The notes: generated by a model not told the origin, from the letters alone. Positions 52,048 to 61,918 are shown, counted from the stretch's first letter. The stretch: DNA of 64,000 bases from Gammaproteobacteria bacterium (GCA_024235095.1 JACKNC010000001.1:868001-932000); one strand, 5' to 3'. Made by a program: numbers and translations.

Positions 52048-54113
52048 GCGCTTTATCCGAATTTCATTGGCTGCGCCCAATCTGGTTATGGGCCTTGTTG
52101 CCATTGACGTTTATTGTCTGGCGGTTGCTGCGCCAGTCCAGCGGAGCGTCCGCTTGGGACAATCAGTGCGACCCGCACTTACTGGCGCGGCTACTGGTGC
52201 GCCGCACTTCACATCATCATCTGCCGTTGTTGTTGCTAGCCGTGGGCTGGGCGCTGGCAGTAATCGCCCTGGCGGGTCCGGTGTGGCAAAAGCTGCCCCA
52301 ACCGGTTTTCCAGGCTCAGGCGGCGCGGATCATGGTCCTCGACCTCTCTCCCTCCATGAATGCGCCGGACCCGCGTCCCTCGCGCATCGACCGCGCCCGC
52401 TTCAAGGTGCTGGACCTTCTGGCTCGCTTTCGGGAGGGTCAAACCGGTCTGGTCGTTTTTGCTGGGGAACCCTTCGTCGTCGCGCCGTTGACGGATGACA
52501 CGAAAACCATCGCCGCCCTTCTGCCGGCGCTTGCTCCAGAATTGATGCCGGCGCCGGGCGACCATGCCCATACTGCATTGCGCATGGCTGACGATTTGTT
52601 AAGTCAGGCAGGCATCCAGGATACCGGGGAAATCATCCTGGTAACCGATGGTTATGATGATCCGGCGGCGGTTCTGGAGGCGGTGGCTGCGCTGCGCGCC
52701 CACGGTCGGCGGGTGTCGGTGTTGGCGGTGGGCACCTCGGAAGGCGCTCCGATTCCGCTGCCGGAGGGTGGCTTCCTGAAAGACGCATCTGGGGCGATTG
52801 TCATACCACGCCTGGACCAGGCGACGTTGACCGAGTTAGCGCGCCAGGGTGGCGGCCGTTTTGCTCGTCTCAGCGTCGACGACCGGGATATTGAAACCCT
52901 ATTGTCTGCTCAGGAGCGCCCTCGGGAAATTCGTCAGGAGCCCTCGCATCAACGGTCCACGGATCGCTGGCGGGAAGAAGGGCCGTGGCTGGTGCTGCTT
53001 CTGTTGCCATTGGCAGCTCTGGCCTTCCGGCGTGGCTGGCTGATGGTCATTGTTCTCGGCATCTTAGTCACACCGCACCCGGCGGCGGCCTTCGGCTGGA
53101 AGGATTTATGGGCGCGTCCTGATCAGCAAGGCGTTCAAGCGCTCCAGGCCGGCGATGCGCAACAGGCAGCAAAGTTACTTCAGGATCCGGCCTGGAAAGG
53201 TTCGGCGCAATACCGGGCCGGCGACTACGAAAAGGCCCTGGAGAACTTTGGGAAACAGGAGACCGCCGACAGTTTTTATAATCGCGGTAATGTCCTGGCG
53301 CACCTGGGGCGATTGCAGGAAGCCATTGGTGCTTACGAGCAGGCGCTGAAACGGAACCCGAATCACGCCGATGCGCAGCATAACAAGGCGCTGATGGAGC
53401 AGTTGCTTGAACAGCAAAAACAGCAGCAAAAACAGAAACAGCAGCAGAAAAACGCCCAAAACTCGCAAAATCAGCACAGCGATCAGAACTCACAGGCGCA
53501 ACAGGATCAGAAGTCATCCAACAAGCCGGACTCGCAGTCGTCAAGCGGTCAGAACAACCCGCAGAAAGATCAGCAGAACGGCAAAGAAAACAAGCCATCC
53601 GCAGCCGGTAAAGAAAACTCCAAGCAAGATCAGCAGAAGGGCAAAGAAAACAAGCCATCCGCAGCCGGTAAAGAAAACTCCAAGCAAGATCAGCAGAACG
53701 GCAAAGAAAACAAACCATCCGCAACCGGTAAAGAAAACTCCAAGGAAGACCAGCAGCAAGGCAAAGAAAACAAGCCATCCGCAACCGGTAAAGAAAACTC
53801 CAAGCAAGATCAGCAGAAGGGCAAGGGCAATCAGCAATCCCCGGATTCCAAGCCATCGACTGCTCAAATGGAACAGAAAAAAGCGGATGAAAATAAGGAA
53901 GCTCAACAAAACACTCTGACGCCCTCCGCTTCGGAAGCGCCGCAGGATTCCCCGCCGGAAGCCCCTGCCGCTCCTTCCCCGGAACTGACTCAACCTTCGG
54001 AAAATGAGCAGGCGCTGAATCAGTGGTTACGGCGCATACCCGATGATCCTAGCGGATTGCTGCGGCGAAAATTCTGGCTGGAACATCTGCGCCGCCAACA
54101 ACAGGCCCAATAA
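52044..54113 (+). CDS. batB: BatB/BatC fusion: VWA domain plus TPR and low-complexity tail
   Basis: These 689 residues start with GTG overlapping batA. Two N-terminal helices precede a VWA domain with MIDAS IMVLDLSPSMNAPDPRPSR and ILVTDGYDDPAA. A helix pair follows near 312-345. TPR units start from about 375 (AQYRAGDYEKALENFGKQET, FYNRGNVLAHLGRLQEAIGA, YEQALKRNPNHADAQHNKAL). After that comes a Gln/Lys-rich linker with four 20-residue repeats and a Pro-rich segment. The C-terminus ends in a conserved LRRIPDDPSGLLRRKFWLEH motif. BatB and BatC, often separate genes, are thus fused here. Confidence 0.9.
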   Translation: MSALSEFHWLRPIWLWALLPLTFIVWRLLRQSSGASAWDNQCDPHLLARLLVRRTSHHHLPLLLLAVGWALAVIALAGPVWQKLPQPVFQAQAARIMVLDLSPSMNAPDPRPSRIDRARFKVLDLLARFREGQTGLVVFAGEPFVVAPLTDDTKTIAALLPALAPELMPAPGDHAHTALRMADDLLSQAGIQDTGEIILVTDGYDDPAAVLEAVAALRAHGRRVSVLAVGTSEGAPIPLPEGGFLKDASGAIVIPRLDQATLTELARQGGGRFARLSVDDRDIETLLSAQERPREIRQEPSHQRSTDRWREEGPWLVLLLLPLAALAFRRGWLMVIVLGILVTPHPAAAFGWKDLWARPDQQGVQALQAGDAQQAAKLLQDPAWKGSAQYRAGDYEKALENFGKQETADSFYNRGNVLAHLGRLQEAIGAYEQALKRNPNHADAQHNKALMEQLLEQQKQQQKQKQQQKNAQNSQNQHSDQNSQAQQDQKSSNKPDSQSSSGQNNPQKDQQNGKENKPSAAGKENSKQDQQKGKENKPSAAGKENSKQDQQNGKENKPSATGKENSKEDQQQGKENKPSATGKENSKQDQQKGKGNQQSPDSKPSTAQMEQKKADENKEAQQNTLTPSASEAPQDSPPEAPAAPSPELTQPSENEQALNQWLRRIPDDPSGLLRRKFWLEHLRRQQQAQ
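53581..53820 (+). repeat. Four 60-bp tandem repeats inside batB/C
   Basis: Four units starting at 53581, 53641, 53701 and 53761 encode GKENKPSAAGKENSKQDQQK-type 20-residue units, with Ala/Thr and Lys/Asn/Gln variation. They form a highly charged, presumably flexible linker between the TPR region and the conserved C-terminal motif. Copy number may vary between strains. Confidence 0.9.
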
Positions 54114-54127
54114 GGCCGGGAGTCATC

Positions 54128-55951
54128 ATGAAACACTGGCTTTCCATTTTGTTGCTGAGCCTGGTTCAGACTTTATGGGTTTATCCAGCCCTGGCGGCTC
54201 AGGAGATCAACGCCTTCGTCGATCGGAACACGGTCGCCGAAGGAGAAACTTTACGTCTGATCATCGAAGTGGCGGAACGCAATCCCAGTGGCGATCCTGA
54301 TTTATCGCCGCTGTCGAAAGACTTCCAGGTGCTGGGGACCACCAGCAGTAATCAGGTCAGCATCGTGAACGGCGCAGTGAGCGCCAAGACCCGCTGGGTG
54401 GTGACGCTGGCCCCGCAACGCAGTGGGACGCTCACCATTCCAGCGATCACCGTCGGTCAACAGCAAACGCAGCCGATCACCCTTCAAGTCGCCAAGGCCG
54501 GCGCTGCCCCTGCTGACGGGGCGACGCCTGATCTGTTCGTCGAGACGGAGGTCAAACCGGATGCGCCCTATGTACAGCAGCAAATCACCTATGTCGTCCG
54601 CATTTATTACGCGGTGAACCCACGCACACCGCAACTGACGGATCCCACAGCGGCGAATGCGCTGATCGAACGGTTGGGTGATGACCGGCAATACCAGACC
54701 CAGCGCGGCAGCCGACGCTATGGCGTCATCGAACGCAGCTACGCCATTTTTCCGCAAAGCAGCGGCGCTCTCACCATTGAATCGCCAATTTTCGCGGCTC
54801 AGATTCCCGATACTCGCCAGCCCTCGCACACTAACCCTTTCTTTGGCTCGGGCAGCAGCTTTTTTGGCGCCGATCCTTTCAATTCATTGTTTCAGGCCAC
54901 CCGCCCGGTGCAGGTGCGCGGTCAGCCCGCCGAAATCAACGTCAAGGCGCGTCCGCCCCAATCCGGTGTTGGCCCCTGGCTACCGGCGGAAAATTTAACC
55001 CTTGATGAAGCCTGGTCGCCCGACCCGCCCAAGTTCCAGGTGGGGGAGCCAGTCACGCGAACACTGACCTTGAAAGCGCGTGGACTAACCGGCGCCCAGC
55101 TTCCCGAACTGCCCTTACCTTCTCAGGACGATTTGAAGCTTTACCCTGACCAACCAGTGACTGAAACCCAATCCGACCCCACAACCGTGATAGGGAAGCG
55201 CGAGCAGAAGATCGCTATCGTCCCCACGCGCCCCGGCGATTTCGTGTTGCCGGAGATCCGCATTCCCTGGTGGGACACTCAAGCCAATCAAATGCGTGAA
55301 GCCGTCGCGCCCGCCCGGAAAATTACCGTTGTGGGCAAAGCCCCGGCTTCAGCACAACAAACGCCGGCCCAACCAGCTCTGGCCCAAGCGCCGATTGTGA
55401 ATCCCAAACCGCAAACTCAGGAATCCCTCTCTCCAGTGGCCAAGGAAACACCGCCGCAACCTGCATCAACTCCGTCAATTCCGCCTGTGGTCACACCGGC
55501 CTATTGGCCCTGGATTGCGTTGGCTTTTTTGTTGGCCTGGATCGCAACCTTGTTCCTGTGGTGGAAGACGCGCCGGGAGGCGCGCACCGTATCCATATCA
55601 ACAAACGAACAGGAACATAGCGTCCTCTCTCAGCAACAAGCCCTGCGTGACTTGAAACGGGCTTGCCAGACCAATGACGCCGAGCGGATGAAAAGCGCGC
55701 TTTTGCATTGGGCAACGATTCGATGGCCCGAAAATCCCCCGCGGTCCGTGTTAAGCATGGCGGCGCGAATCAACGACGACGGGGCGCGTCAGGCGTTGAA
55801 GCAGTTTGATCGGTGGCTATATCGAGACTCTGGAGAAATCCTGGATGGCGCTGCGTTCTACCAACAAATTTCCACAGCATTCAGGATGAAGGCAGATAAG
55901 GTCGAGCACGGAGCGAAAGGAGAGGCACTGCCAACATTGTATCCAGCATGA
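54128..55951 (+). CDS. batD: BatD-like oxygen-tolerance protein
   Basis: These 607 residues have a signal peptide (HWLSILLLSLVQTLWVYPALA-AQ), then β-rich BatD repeats: EINAFVDRNTVAEGETLRLI, DFQVLGTTSSNQVSIVNG, TRWVVTLAPQRSGTLTIPAI and YVQQQITYVVRIYYAV. A Pro/Gln-rich linker precedes a transmembrane helix (WPWIALAFLLAWIATLFLWW, about 458-477), and a cytoplasmic helical tail follows. It is the last gene of the operon, 14 bp after batB/C. It probably sits in the inner membrane with its large domain in the periplasm, bound to the VWA proteins. Confidence 0.9.
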   Translation: MKHWLSILLLSLVQTLWVYPALAAQEINAFVDRNTVAEGETLRLIIEVAERNPSGDPDLSPLSKDFQVLGTTSSNQVSIVNGAVSAKTRWVVTLAPQRSGTLTIPAITVGQQQTQPITLQVAKAGAAPADGATPDLFVETEVKPDAPYVQQQITYVVRIYYAVNPRTPQLTDPTAANALIERLGDDRQYQTQRGSRRYGVIERSYAIFPQSSGALTIESPIFAAQIPDTRQPSHTNPFFGSGSSFFGADPFNSLFQATRPVQVRGQPAEINVKARPPQSGVGPWLPAENLTLDEAWSPDPPKFQVGEPVTRTLTLKARGLTGAQLPELPLPSQDDLKLYPDQPVTETQSDPTTVIGKREQKIAIVPTRPGDFVLPEIRIPWWDTQANQMREAVAPARKITVVGKAPASAQQTPAQPALAQAPIVNPKPQTQESLSPVAKETPPQPASTPSIPPVVTPAYWPWIALAFLLAWIATLFLWWKTRREARTVSISTNEQEHSVLSQQQALRDLKRACQTNDAERMKSALLHWATIRWPENPPRSVLSMAARINDDGARQALKQFDRWLYRDSGEILDGAAFYQQISTAFRMKADKVEHGAKGEALPTLYPA

Positions 55952-56110
55952 CTGATCATGGATTAAAGCATCGGTAGCTGTAGAAAGAGTAGTGGACTCT
56001 TACGCAACGGCGACGGACAGGGTTTTATTGTAATGATGAATAAAAGTTGCATACCGCATTTTCCCGGTTACGCTACTAATACCGCTTCTCGATAAGTTTT
56101 GAATCATAGG

Positions 56111-56134
56111 TTCCCCCCTTTTTCAAAGGGGGGA
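56111..56134. repeat. C5T3/A3G5 palindromic repeat
   Basis: TTCCCCCCTTTTTCAAAGGG with the following GGG forms a near-perfect hairpin between the convergent batD and restriction-enzyme genes. It is the cleanest single copy of the family and may also serve as a terminator. The remaining bases from 55952 to 56149 show nothing else. Confidence 0.65.
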
Positions 56135-56149
56135 GCTTCTGCGCTGACC

Positions 56150-59100
56150 CTATCCGCTACATTCGCTAACATAACGAGAATTGGTATGATAATTTTCATC
56201 CAGCATCGGGCGCATGAGCACAAGTGCGGTAATCCGCCGCGCGATCCAGGTCAATTCCAGGGCTTCATCAGCGGACAAGGGCCGTCCCAGTAATTCCAGC
56301 TCCCGATACGACAGCCATTTTTTAATCACCTGATAGCCGCCCAGCGTGAATTCCCAGACCGGGCGCGGGATATTTTTCCAGTAGCATTGTGCATTCAGGT
56401 AAATATCCAGGGTTTCCGCGCCTAAACCCGGCTGTTCGGCGTCGGTTAAGGCGCGGCTGACCGCTTTCCCTTTGCCGGGCATGGTGACGCCGCCTTTGCC
56501 GGCATGACCCCAACCGGCGGTGACTTTAAGATGTTCCGGCGTGAGTGCGACATCATTCGGAAGAGTCAGCAGGGCGATGGCCGCCAGTTCCGGGCGTGGT
56601 TTACCTTGAGTGATGCCGGGCAAGGGTGTTTCAATATCGAGCAGGGCGGCGATTTTCTGACCTAATTCAGCGGAGGCGAGCAGCCGCTCTCGCGTGGCGG
56701 GTAATGGAATGCGCGGCCAGTCCTGTTTCAGCGCTCCGGCATTGTCGGTGCGATAGGCGGGGGCGTGAAGAATGGCGACGATGTGGTGAAACAACGCTGG
56801 CGCGTCGGCATCGAGGCGGGTGAGGTAGTTGGCGGCGGCAGGGCTGAGATTGGGTTGGTAAGTGCTTTGGCTGGCGAAGGGCTTGAGATAGATGGGAAAA
56901 AGATTTGCGCCTCTTTCAATCAAATGTCCCGCGCCAATTCGCTGAATCACAACGGGCGGATCAAAGTCGCGCCGTAGTTTTTGGGCAGAAGCAACCCATA
57001 AATTATGTTGGAAAACATGCGGAATGTATTCGCTCCGATTTCGATCAAGCAATTTGGTTTCCGCTTCCCAGTACAACCACCGAACATCAAAGGGCCGATA
57101 AACATAACGCACGATATTTTCCGGCCTGAATCCACGTTTTTGCAGAGTTGCGCGTGTTGCTTTCGGATCAAAGCTGCTGGTTTTCTCCATCAAAGCAGGC
57201 GCAATTCTTCGTATTTCTTCATCGCTGACCTTCGGATCGAAATACTTGCGCATCCGTTGTTCCAGCGCGGCGCGGTCAATGTCGACCAAGGCATCGTCGC
57301 GGCTGGTTTTGACGCCGGGGTAGGAGGCGGGCAACAATTCGGGCAGGCGTGGCCAAGCGAGATAATACGCCTCCACCTGCATGGGCATGAAGGGCAGGCC
57401 CAACGCTAGTGGCGGTTGCAGCACCGAGTAATGAGATTCCGGCGACGGGTCGAGGCTTTCGGCAAGTTCTTCACGCTTGCGCTTGCCCCACCAGTGACGG
57501 AAATGGAGCAAAGTCTTTTCAGTTCCCCCCTTTGGCAAAGGGGGGCTAGGGGGGATTTCTGAGTCTGCACTAAATCCCCCCCGACCCCCCTTTTTCAAAG
57601 GGGGGAGATCCGCATGAGTGATTTCCAAAGGGGGGAGATCCGCATGGGTGATTTCCAAAGGGGGGAGATTATCGCTCATGGGAGTTTCTGTATTTTCAGG
57701 GATTTTCCGCGCCATCAAGGCAATCGCCGTCCCGACCTGTATCCCTTCCGGGTTGAAATCGGTGGAAAAAACGCTGGGATCAGGCAACCCTTCCGGGGTC
57801 AGCTTGCCGGTTTTGTACTTGTCGCCATTCAGGCAATCAATCCAAATCCGGTCAAACTTCTCCAGATAGCGTTCCCGCATTCCAGTAAACGACAGCCCAT
57901 CCAGCCAGGAATAATTTGAGATAAAACAAACCACGCCCCGCCCACTGTGTTCGACGATATGCCGCTCCGCCATCCGGTAAAACCGCACATACAGATCATT
58001 CAAACCCTGCCCTTGCGGCGCGGGCGCATGGCGGGTTTGCCGATAGGCGCGGGTCAATTCCTGTTCCTCGTCCACCGCCACCCCGGCGAATCCGTTGTAG
58101 GGCGGATTGCCTAGAATCACCAGAATTCGCTGTTCCTGTTTCACTCGACGCGCCGCCTGATTCTCCGTCATCAACTCCGGGAAGTTCAGCATCAGTTGCG
58201 CCATGCGCCGCTTGCCTTCCTCATCCGGCGGTTCCCAACCGGTCAGCGCATTGGTTAGATAAACGCCTAGCCGCTCCATTTCGCTGGTCAACGGATCGGT
58301 TTCCAGCGTCGCGCCCCCCTGTTGCAGCAGCAAACCCAGTTGCAAATGCGCCACCACATACGGCGCGGGCAATAGCTCGAAGCCAAACACCCGCTTCAGC
58401 GCCGCCTGTTTCAACTTCGCCCCGGCCAAGCTGCCCAAACCCTGTTCATCCAGCCGGGCCTTGATCAAGCGCAACACCTCGGTCAAATACGCGCCGGTGC
58501 CGCAACACGGATCGAGAATGAACACGCCCGGATCGGCCAACCCGTCCGCAATGCCCAATTCTTCCCGCAACACCGTATCCACCCGCGCCACCATATAGCG
58601 CACGATCTCCGGCGGCGTGTACCACACACCCAACTGCTTGCGCAGTTCCGGGTCAAATGCTTGCAGGAACGGCTCATAGAAATACTGCACGGCGTTACCG
58701 GCGGCGAACAGGCGGAAAAACGCCTCCCGATCCACCCGGTTCAACACCCCATTCACCCAGTCCAGCACCTCGGTCAGTCCCAGCGGCAACAACCGGGACG
58801 GCTGCGACAATTGTTCAAACAACCCGCGAATCATCGGTACGCGCAAGATCCAGCTGGCCAGCCGCCAGTCGAAACGATCTTGCCGATTCGGTTGTTCCTG
58901 AGACCACAACACCCAGGCGGAAAACACCCCATAGAACAAGGTCTGAATCAGCGTAGACCGGAAAAAATGCTCACCCTCCTCCGCCTCGAAATGCAGGCCC
59001 AGCGCATTCTCCAGCGCCGACCGCAGCGCCAGCAGCGCCGGCAAATCCGGCTTATCCGCCAATCGCGTCCTGGCCTCGCGGGCATACGAGGCCAGGAACC

Positions 59101-59668
59101 AGGCCACGTCACGCGGACTGTTCAACGGCGCAGCGCATAACATGACCCGCTGCAAATACTCCACCAGGCGTTCACCGTGGGTTTGGGCAAACGCACGAGG
59201 CTGTTGCAGCCGGGACTTGAATTCATCAACCGATTCCGCGAGCCGCAAGGTTTCCAGCATCACCGACTGCCCCTGCCGATCCGCACCAATCAACAGAAAA
59301 TCCCGATAATTGGTCACCAGCACCAGCCGGTAGCGCTCCCAATACTTGCCGACCTGCGCCCCACCCGCCGTTAGCCAACTATCGTCCGCCATCCCCTTGA
59401 TCTCGACCACGCCGCGTTCCGGCAACTGGCCGGGCAACGGTTCGGCGACGCCTTTGGGTAGTTGATTCGCGGTGAACAAGCCTACATCCGGGTTGCCCGC
59501 CCCGGTATTCTGCAATTGCGACACCGCCAGCACACGCGGCTTCAGCATCTCGCCGACCGCATTCAGCAACTGGATCAGCGCCGGATAATAGGACGTTTCC
59601 TGAACGCCGCCGCCCGTGGCGCGAATCTCAGCCAGGACAGTAAAGTAGGTTTCGGCAGGGGAGGTCAT
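56150..59668 (-). CDS. Single-chain restriction-modification enzyme (type IIG/ISP-like)
   Basis: These 1172 residues combine a PD-(D/E)XK-type N-terminal nuclease (GNPDVGLF Asp61, then GVVEIKG Glu89/Lys91), a helical connector, an adenine-specific methyltransferase and a C-terminal target-recognition region. The methyltransferase has VWYTPPEIVRYMV, FILDPCCGTGAYLTEVLRLI near 385 and ILGNPPYNGF near 519. The C-terminal region resembles that of type ISP enzymes (FDVRWLYWEAETKLLDRNRS and WEFTLGGYQVIKKWLSYREL). No helicase domain is present, so it fits type IIG. Residues about 667-715 are an in-frame insertion of dispersed palindromes (PPLEITHAD repeats, PPLKKGGRGGF). It probably cuts and methylates DNA with one specificity. 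Confidence 0.85.
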   Translation of the reverse strand: MTSPAETYFTVLAEIRATGGGVQETSYYPALIQLLNAVGEMLKPRVLAVSQLQNTGAGNPDVGLFTANQLPKGVAEPLPGQLPERGVVEIKGMADDSWLTAGGAQVGKYWERYRLVLVTNYRDFLLIGADRQGQSVMLETLRLAESVDEFKSRLQQPRAFAQTHGERLVEYLQRVMLCAAPLNSPRDVAWFLASYAREARTRLADKPDLPALLALRSALENALGLHFEAEEGEHFFRSTLIQTLFYGVFSAWVLWSQEQPNRQDRFDWRLASWILRVPMIRGLFEQLSQPSRLLPLGLTEVLDWVNGVLNRVDREAFFRLFAAGNAVQYFYEPFLQAFDPELRKQLGVWYTPPEIVRYMVARVDTVLREELGIADGLADPGVFILDPCCGTGAYLTEVLRLIKARLDEQGLGSLAGAKLKQAALKRVFGFELLPAPYVVAHLQLGLLLQQGGATLETDPLTSEMERLGVYLTNALTGWEPPDEEGKRRMAQLMLNFPELMTENQAARRVKQEQRILVILGNPPYNGFAGVAVDEEQELTRAYRQTRHAPAPQGQGLNDLYVRFYRMAERHIVEHSGRGVVCFISNYSWLDGLSFTGMRERYLEKFDRIWIDCLNGDKYKTGKLTPEGLPDPSVFSTDFNPEGIQVGTAIALMARKIPENTETPMSDNLPPLEITHADLPPLEITHADLPPLKKGGRGGFSADSEIPPSPPLPKGGTEKTLLHFRHWWGKRKREELAESLDPSPESHYSVLQPPLALGLPFMPMQVEAYYLAWPRLPELLPASYPGVKTSRDDALVDIDRAALEQRMRKYFDPKVSDEEIRRIAPALMEKTSSFDPKATRATLQKRGFRPENIVRYVYRPFDVRWLYWEAETKLLDRNRSEYIPHVFQHNLWVASAQKLRRDFDPPVVIQRIGAGHLIERGANLFPIYLKPFASQSTYQPNLSPAAANYLTRLDADAPALFHHIVAILHAPAYRTDNAGALKQDWPRIPLPATRERLLASAELGQKIAALLDIETPLPGITQGKPRPELAAIALLTLPNDVALTPEHLKVTAGWGHAGKGGVTMPGKGKAVSRALTDAEQPGLGAETLDIYLNAQCYWKNIPRPVWEFTLGGYQVIKKWLSYRELELLGRPLSADEALELTWIARRITALVLMRPMLDENYHTNSRYVSECSG
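57524..57669. repeat. Cluster of C5T3/A3G5 palindromes inside the restriction gene
   Basis: At least two full palindromes (57525-57545 and about 57580-57606) and two further 30-bp copies of the unit GGGGGAGATCCGCATGAGTG-ATTTCCAAAG (to 57669) lie in frame in the coding sequence. They add about 49 residues of the form LPPLEITHAD/LPPLKKGGRGGF/PPSPPLPKGG. The frame stays open throughout. Confidence 0.85.
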
Positions 59669-59747
59669 CGTGGGGGAGTGTTGGGGTTAGGGAGTATCCC
59701 CCTAACCCGCTTGCTAAAGGTGAGGAAACCATAGCAGGGACGCTTTG

Positions 59748-59767
59748 CTCCCCTTTGAAAAAGGAGA
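59748..59767. repeat. C4T3/A5G2 palindromic repeat
   Basis: CTCCCCTTTGAAAAAGGAGA is a shorter member of the family, between the GH57 gene stop and the start of the restriction gene, in a 123-bp gap without genes. Confidence 0.5.
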
Positions 59768-59791
59768 TCTGGGGATTCCTCTTCTGCGCCG

Positions 59792-61918
59792 CTACGCCAG
59801 ATACACCCGCTCCAGCGCACTGCGTGAGAAGTTCCCCTTGCTGTCTTCCGCCTCGATGTAGTAACGCACATCACCCGCGCCGACTGGCAACTTCGCCGTG
59901 TAATAATTTCCGGTGATTGCCGCACTGGTTTGCGTGGGATACGGGCCATGATCGGTCATCGCCAGCCGCGTTTCGCCGTTCGCATCGCGCAATATCAGCG
60001 TCACCTGCTTCAGCCCGCTGATGTCGTAAACGAAGGTATGCACCGTACCCTCGCGCGGCGCATCCAGCAGACAACCTTGCCCCCAACGCTTGCCGCCGGG
60101 ATTTTCCGGGGTCACCCACGGCGCAAAAATGGTCGGTCCAGTGCGATCTTTGCCAGCGGCTAGCAGGGCGTCAACCTGACTCTTCACCACGCGATAACCC
60201 TGATTGGCGGCGTTGGTGACTTGCTGATCCCAAACGTGTTGCCCGGTCCAGTACCAGTAGCAACTGGTCTCGGCAGCCAGCATCAGCCAGGTAATATCAT
60301 GCAGTCCAGCCTGGTTGGGATCGACGTCTTCCAGGGTATGCACGACATTCTGGAACGCAGTCAGCACCGCCCAGGAATTGAGATCCGGCGAATAGGGCTG
60401 ATCGTAACGGCTGAACCACTTCATGAACTGCGGATCGCCATTGTCGGCCCCGCTCCAGGAACCCGGTTCGATATGCGCCGCTTGTTCTGGATCAGGCGGG
60501 AACCGATCGAGGTAGTCATGCACCGAGGTCAGTTCAAAGCGCGGATCGCCTTGCAGCCAACGCACCATTTCCCCAGTGTTGTGGTTGTAGTAGCTGTCCG
60601 CGCCGCCGCCGTGATTGTCGCCGTCGGAGTGCAGCAAGAAAAACGGCGGATGCTTGGGGTCAAACGTCCCAGTGTCGACGATCCGGTTATAGACCTGGCC
60701 CAGCACGTCGGGATATTGCAGCGCCCCGAAGCCGCCCCGGGCGTCCTCGTTGCCGATATAGCGCTCCGCTGGCACCGCGATGATTTTATGAACCTTGCCC
60801 TCTGGGTCTTCATACTGCACATATTCCGGTTTCAGCAAGCTCGGCGAGATTTTCGACCCGGCCCAGATATTGTGCAGTTGCAGCCAGTCATTGACCGGCG
60901 GATTGACCTGTTCGGCGGGATTCGGCGGCAACATGCCCTCATTAATGCCTGCGTAAGGATAATCCTGGCAGGCCCGGAAGCGATGGATCGAATCATAAAT
61001 CACCGCCTTGACTCCGGCCTGATTCAGCGCCGGGATCATGCGAATATGGAAAGCGGTTTCCGGGGGGAACATCACGCTGGACGCTTCCACGCCAAACGCC
61101 GAGCGGATGATGTTCCGATGCCATTCGACCTGCTTGACGATGTCCCGCTCCGGGATCAGCGCCATCAATGGATGAAAGAACCCGAAGGCCACGAAATCCA
61201 CGCGGGGATGACCCAGCACGGTTTTTTCCTGGGCGATGGCGCGCAACTCATGATTCCAGTTGCCGAACCGCCCGCCGCACAGACCATCGGTGGCGCAACG
61301 GTCCAGTTGCTCGATCAGCGAACCGCTCCAACTGGTCGACAGACCCCCATGCGGCAGGCCGCCGCTGATGTATTGACGCGCGGCGGTGGGAATGAAATGC
61401 GTGTAGGGGCCGCCGCGCGCCCCGAAGATGCCGTCCTTTTCGCCATCCCAGTAATACTGGTCAGTGACGTTATAGTAGGGCTGGTGCATGTGCTTGTGGA
61501 TGCCAAAGTACAGCTTGACCGGAGTATCGCCCGGCCCGGTGGCGACCCGAATCACCGGCTTGGCCTTGACATTCGGCGCGATGCGCAACTGGCGAAATTC
61601 CTTGATCCAGTCGCCGCCGCCGGCCTGTTGAATATCGGCCTTGCGGCAACCTTCCGCCTGTACAGTGATCGTGTTGGGCCACAACAGTCCCGCTGGAACG
61701 GTGGCTGTGTAGTGGTAATCGCCATCGACGACCGTTTCCTCCAACGCCTCACCGGTGATCAGGCGCTGTCCGTCCGGCGCGTGCAGGATCATCTGGGGAA
61801 ACGGAACCTGGCCATCAGCGACGAACGTGAGGGTAAAGGCCGGATTTTTGCCAGATTCGTCACATTCCAGCGTTTCGGGCAGTTCAATCTGCAGAATACG
61901 GTTAAAAACATCAGCCAT
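59792..61918 (-). CDS. Glycoside hydrolase family 57 protein
   Basis: These 708 residues start with a β-sandwich-like N-terminal domain (about 1-125). The GH57 core begins with KLYFGIHKHMHQPYYNVTDQ (HQP at 145-147) and contains VDFVAFGFFHPLMALIPERD, VMFPPETAFHIRMIPALNQA (Pro-Glu motif) and FFLLHSDGDNHGGGADSYYN. The C-terminus carries another β-domain (AITGNYYTAKLPVGAGDVRY). GH57 enzymes are α-amylases, α-glucanotransferases or branching enzymes acting on glycogen or starch. No signal peptide is present, so it probably handles intracellular glycogen. ATG 61918 is preferred to the longer frame to 61963, which would overlap the endonuclease gene. Confidence 0.85.
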   Translation of the reverse strand: MADVFNRILQIELPETLECDESGKNPAFTLTFVADGQVPFPQMILHAPDGQRLITGEALEETVVDGDYHYTATVPAGLLWPNTITVQAEGCRKADIQQAGGGDWIKEFRQLRIAPNVKAKPVIRVATGPGDTPVKLYFGIHKHMHQPYYNVTDQYYWDGEKDGIFGARGGPYTHFIPTAARQYISGGLPHGGLSTSWSGSLIEQLDRCATDGLCGGRFGNWNHELRAIAQEKTVLGHPRVDFVAFGFFHPLMALIPERDIVKQVEWHRNIIRSAFGVEASSVMFPPETAFHIRMIPALNQAGVKAVIYDSIHRFRACQDYPYAGINEGMLPPNPAEQVNPPVNDWLQLHNIWAGSKISPSLLKPEYVQYEDPEGKVHKIIAVPAERYIGNEDARGGFGALQYPDVLGQVYNRIVDTGTFDPKHPPFFLLHSDGDNHGGGADSYYNHNTGEMVRWLQGDPRFELTSVHDYLDRFPPDPEQAAHIEPGSWSGADNGDPQFMKWFSRYDQPYSPDLNSWAVLTAFQNVVHTLEDVDPNQAGLHDITWLMLAAETSCYWYWTGQHVWDQQVTNAANQGYRVVKSQVDALLAAGKDRTGPTIFAPWVTPENPGGKRWGQGCLLDAPREGTVHTFVYDISGLKQVTLILRDANGETRLAMTDHGPYPTQTSAAITGNYYTAKLPVGAGDVRYYIEAEDSKGNFSRSALERVYLA

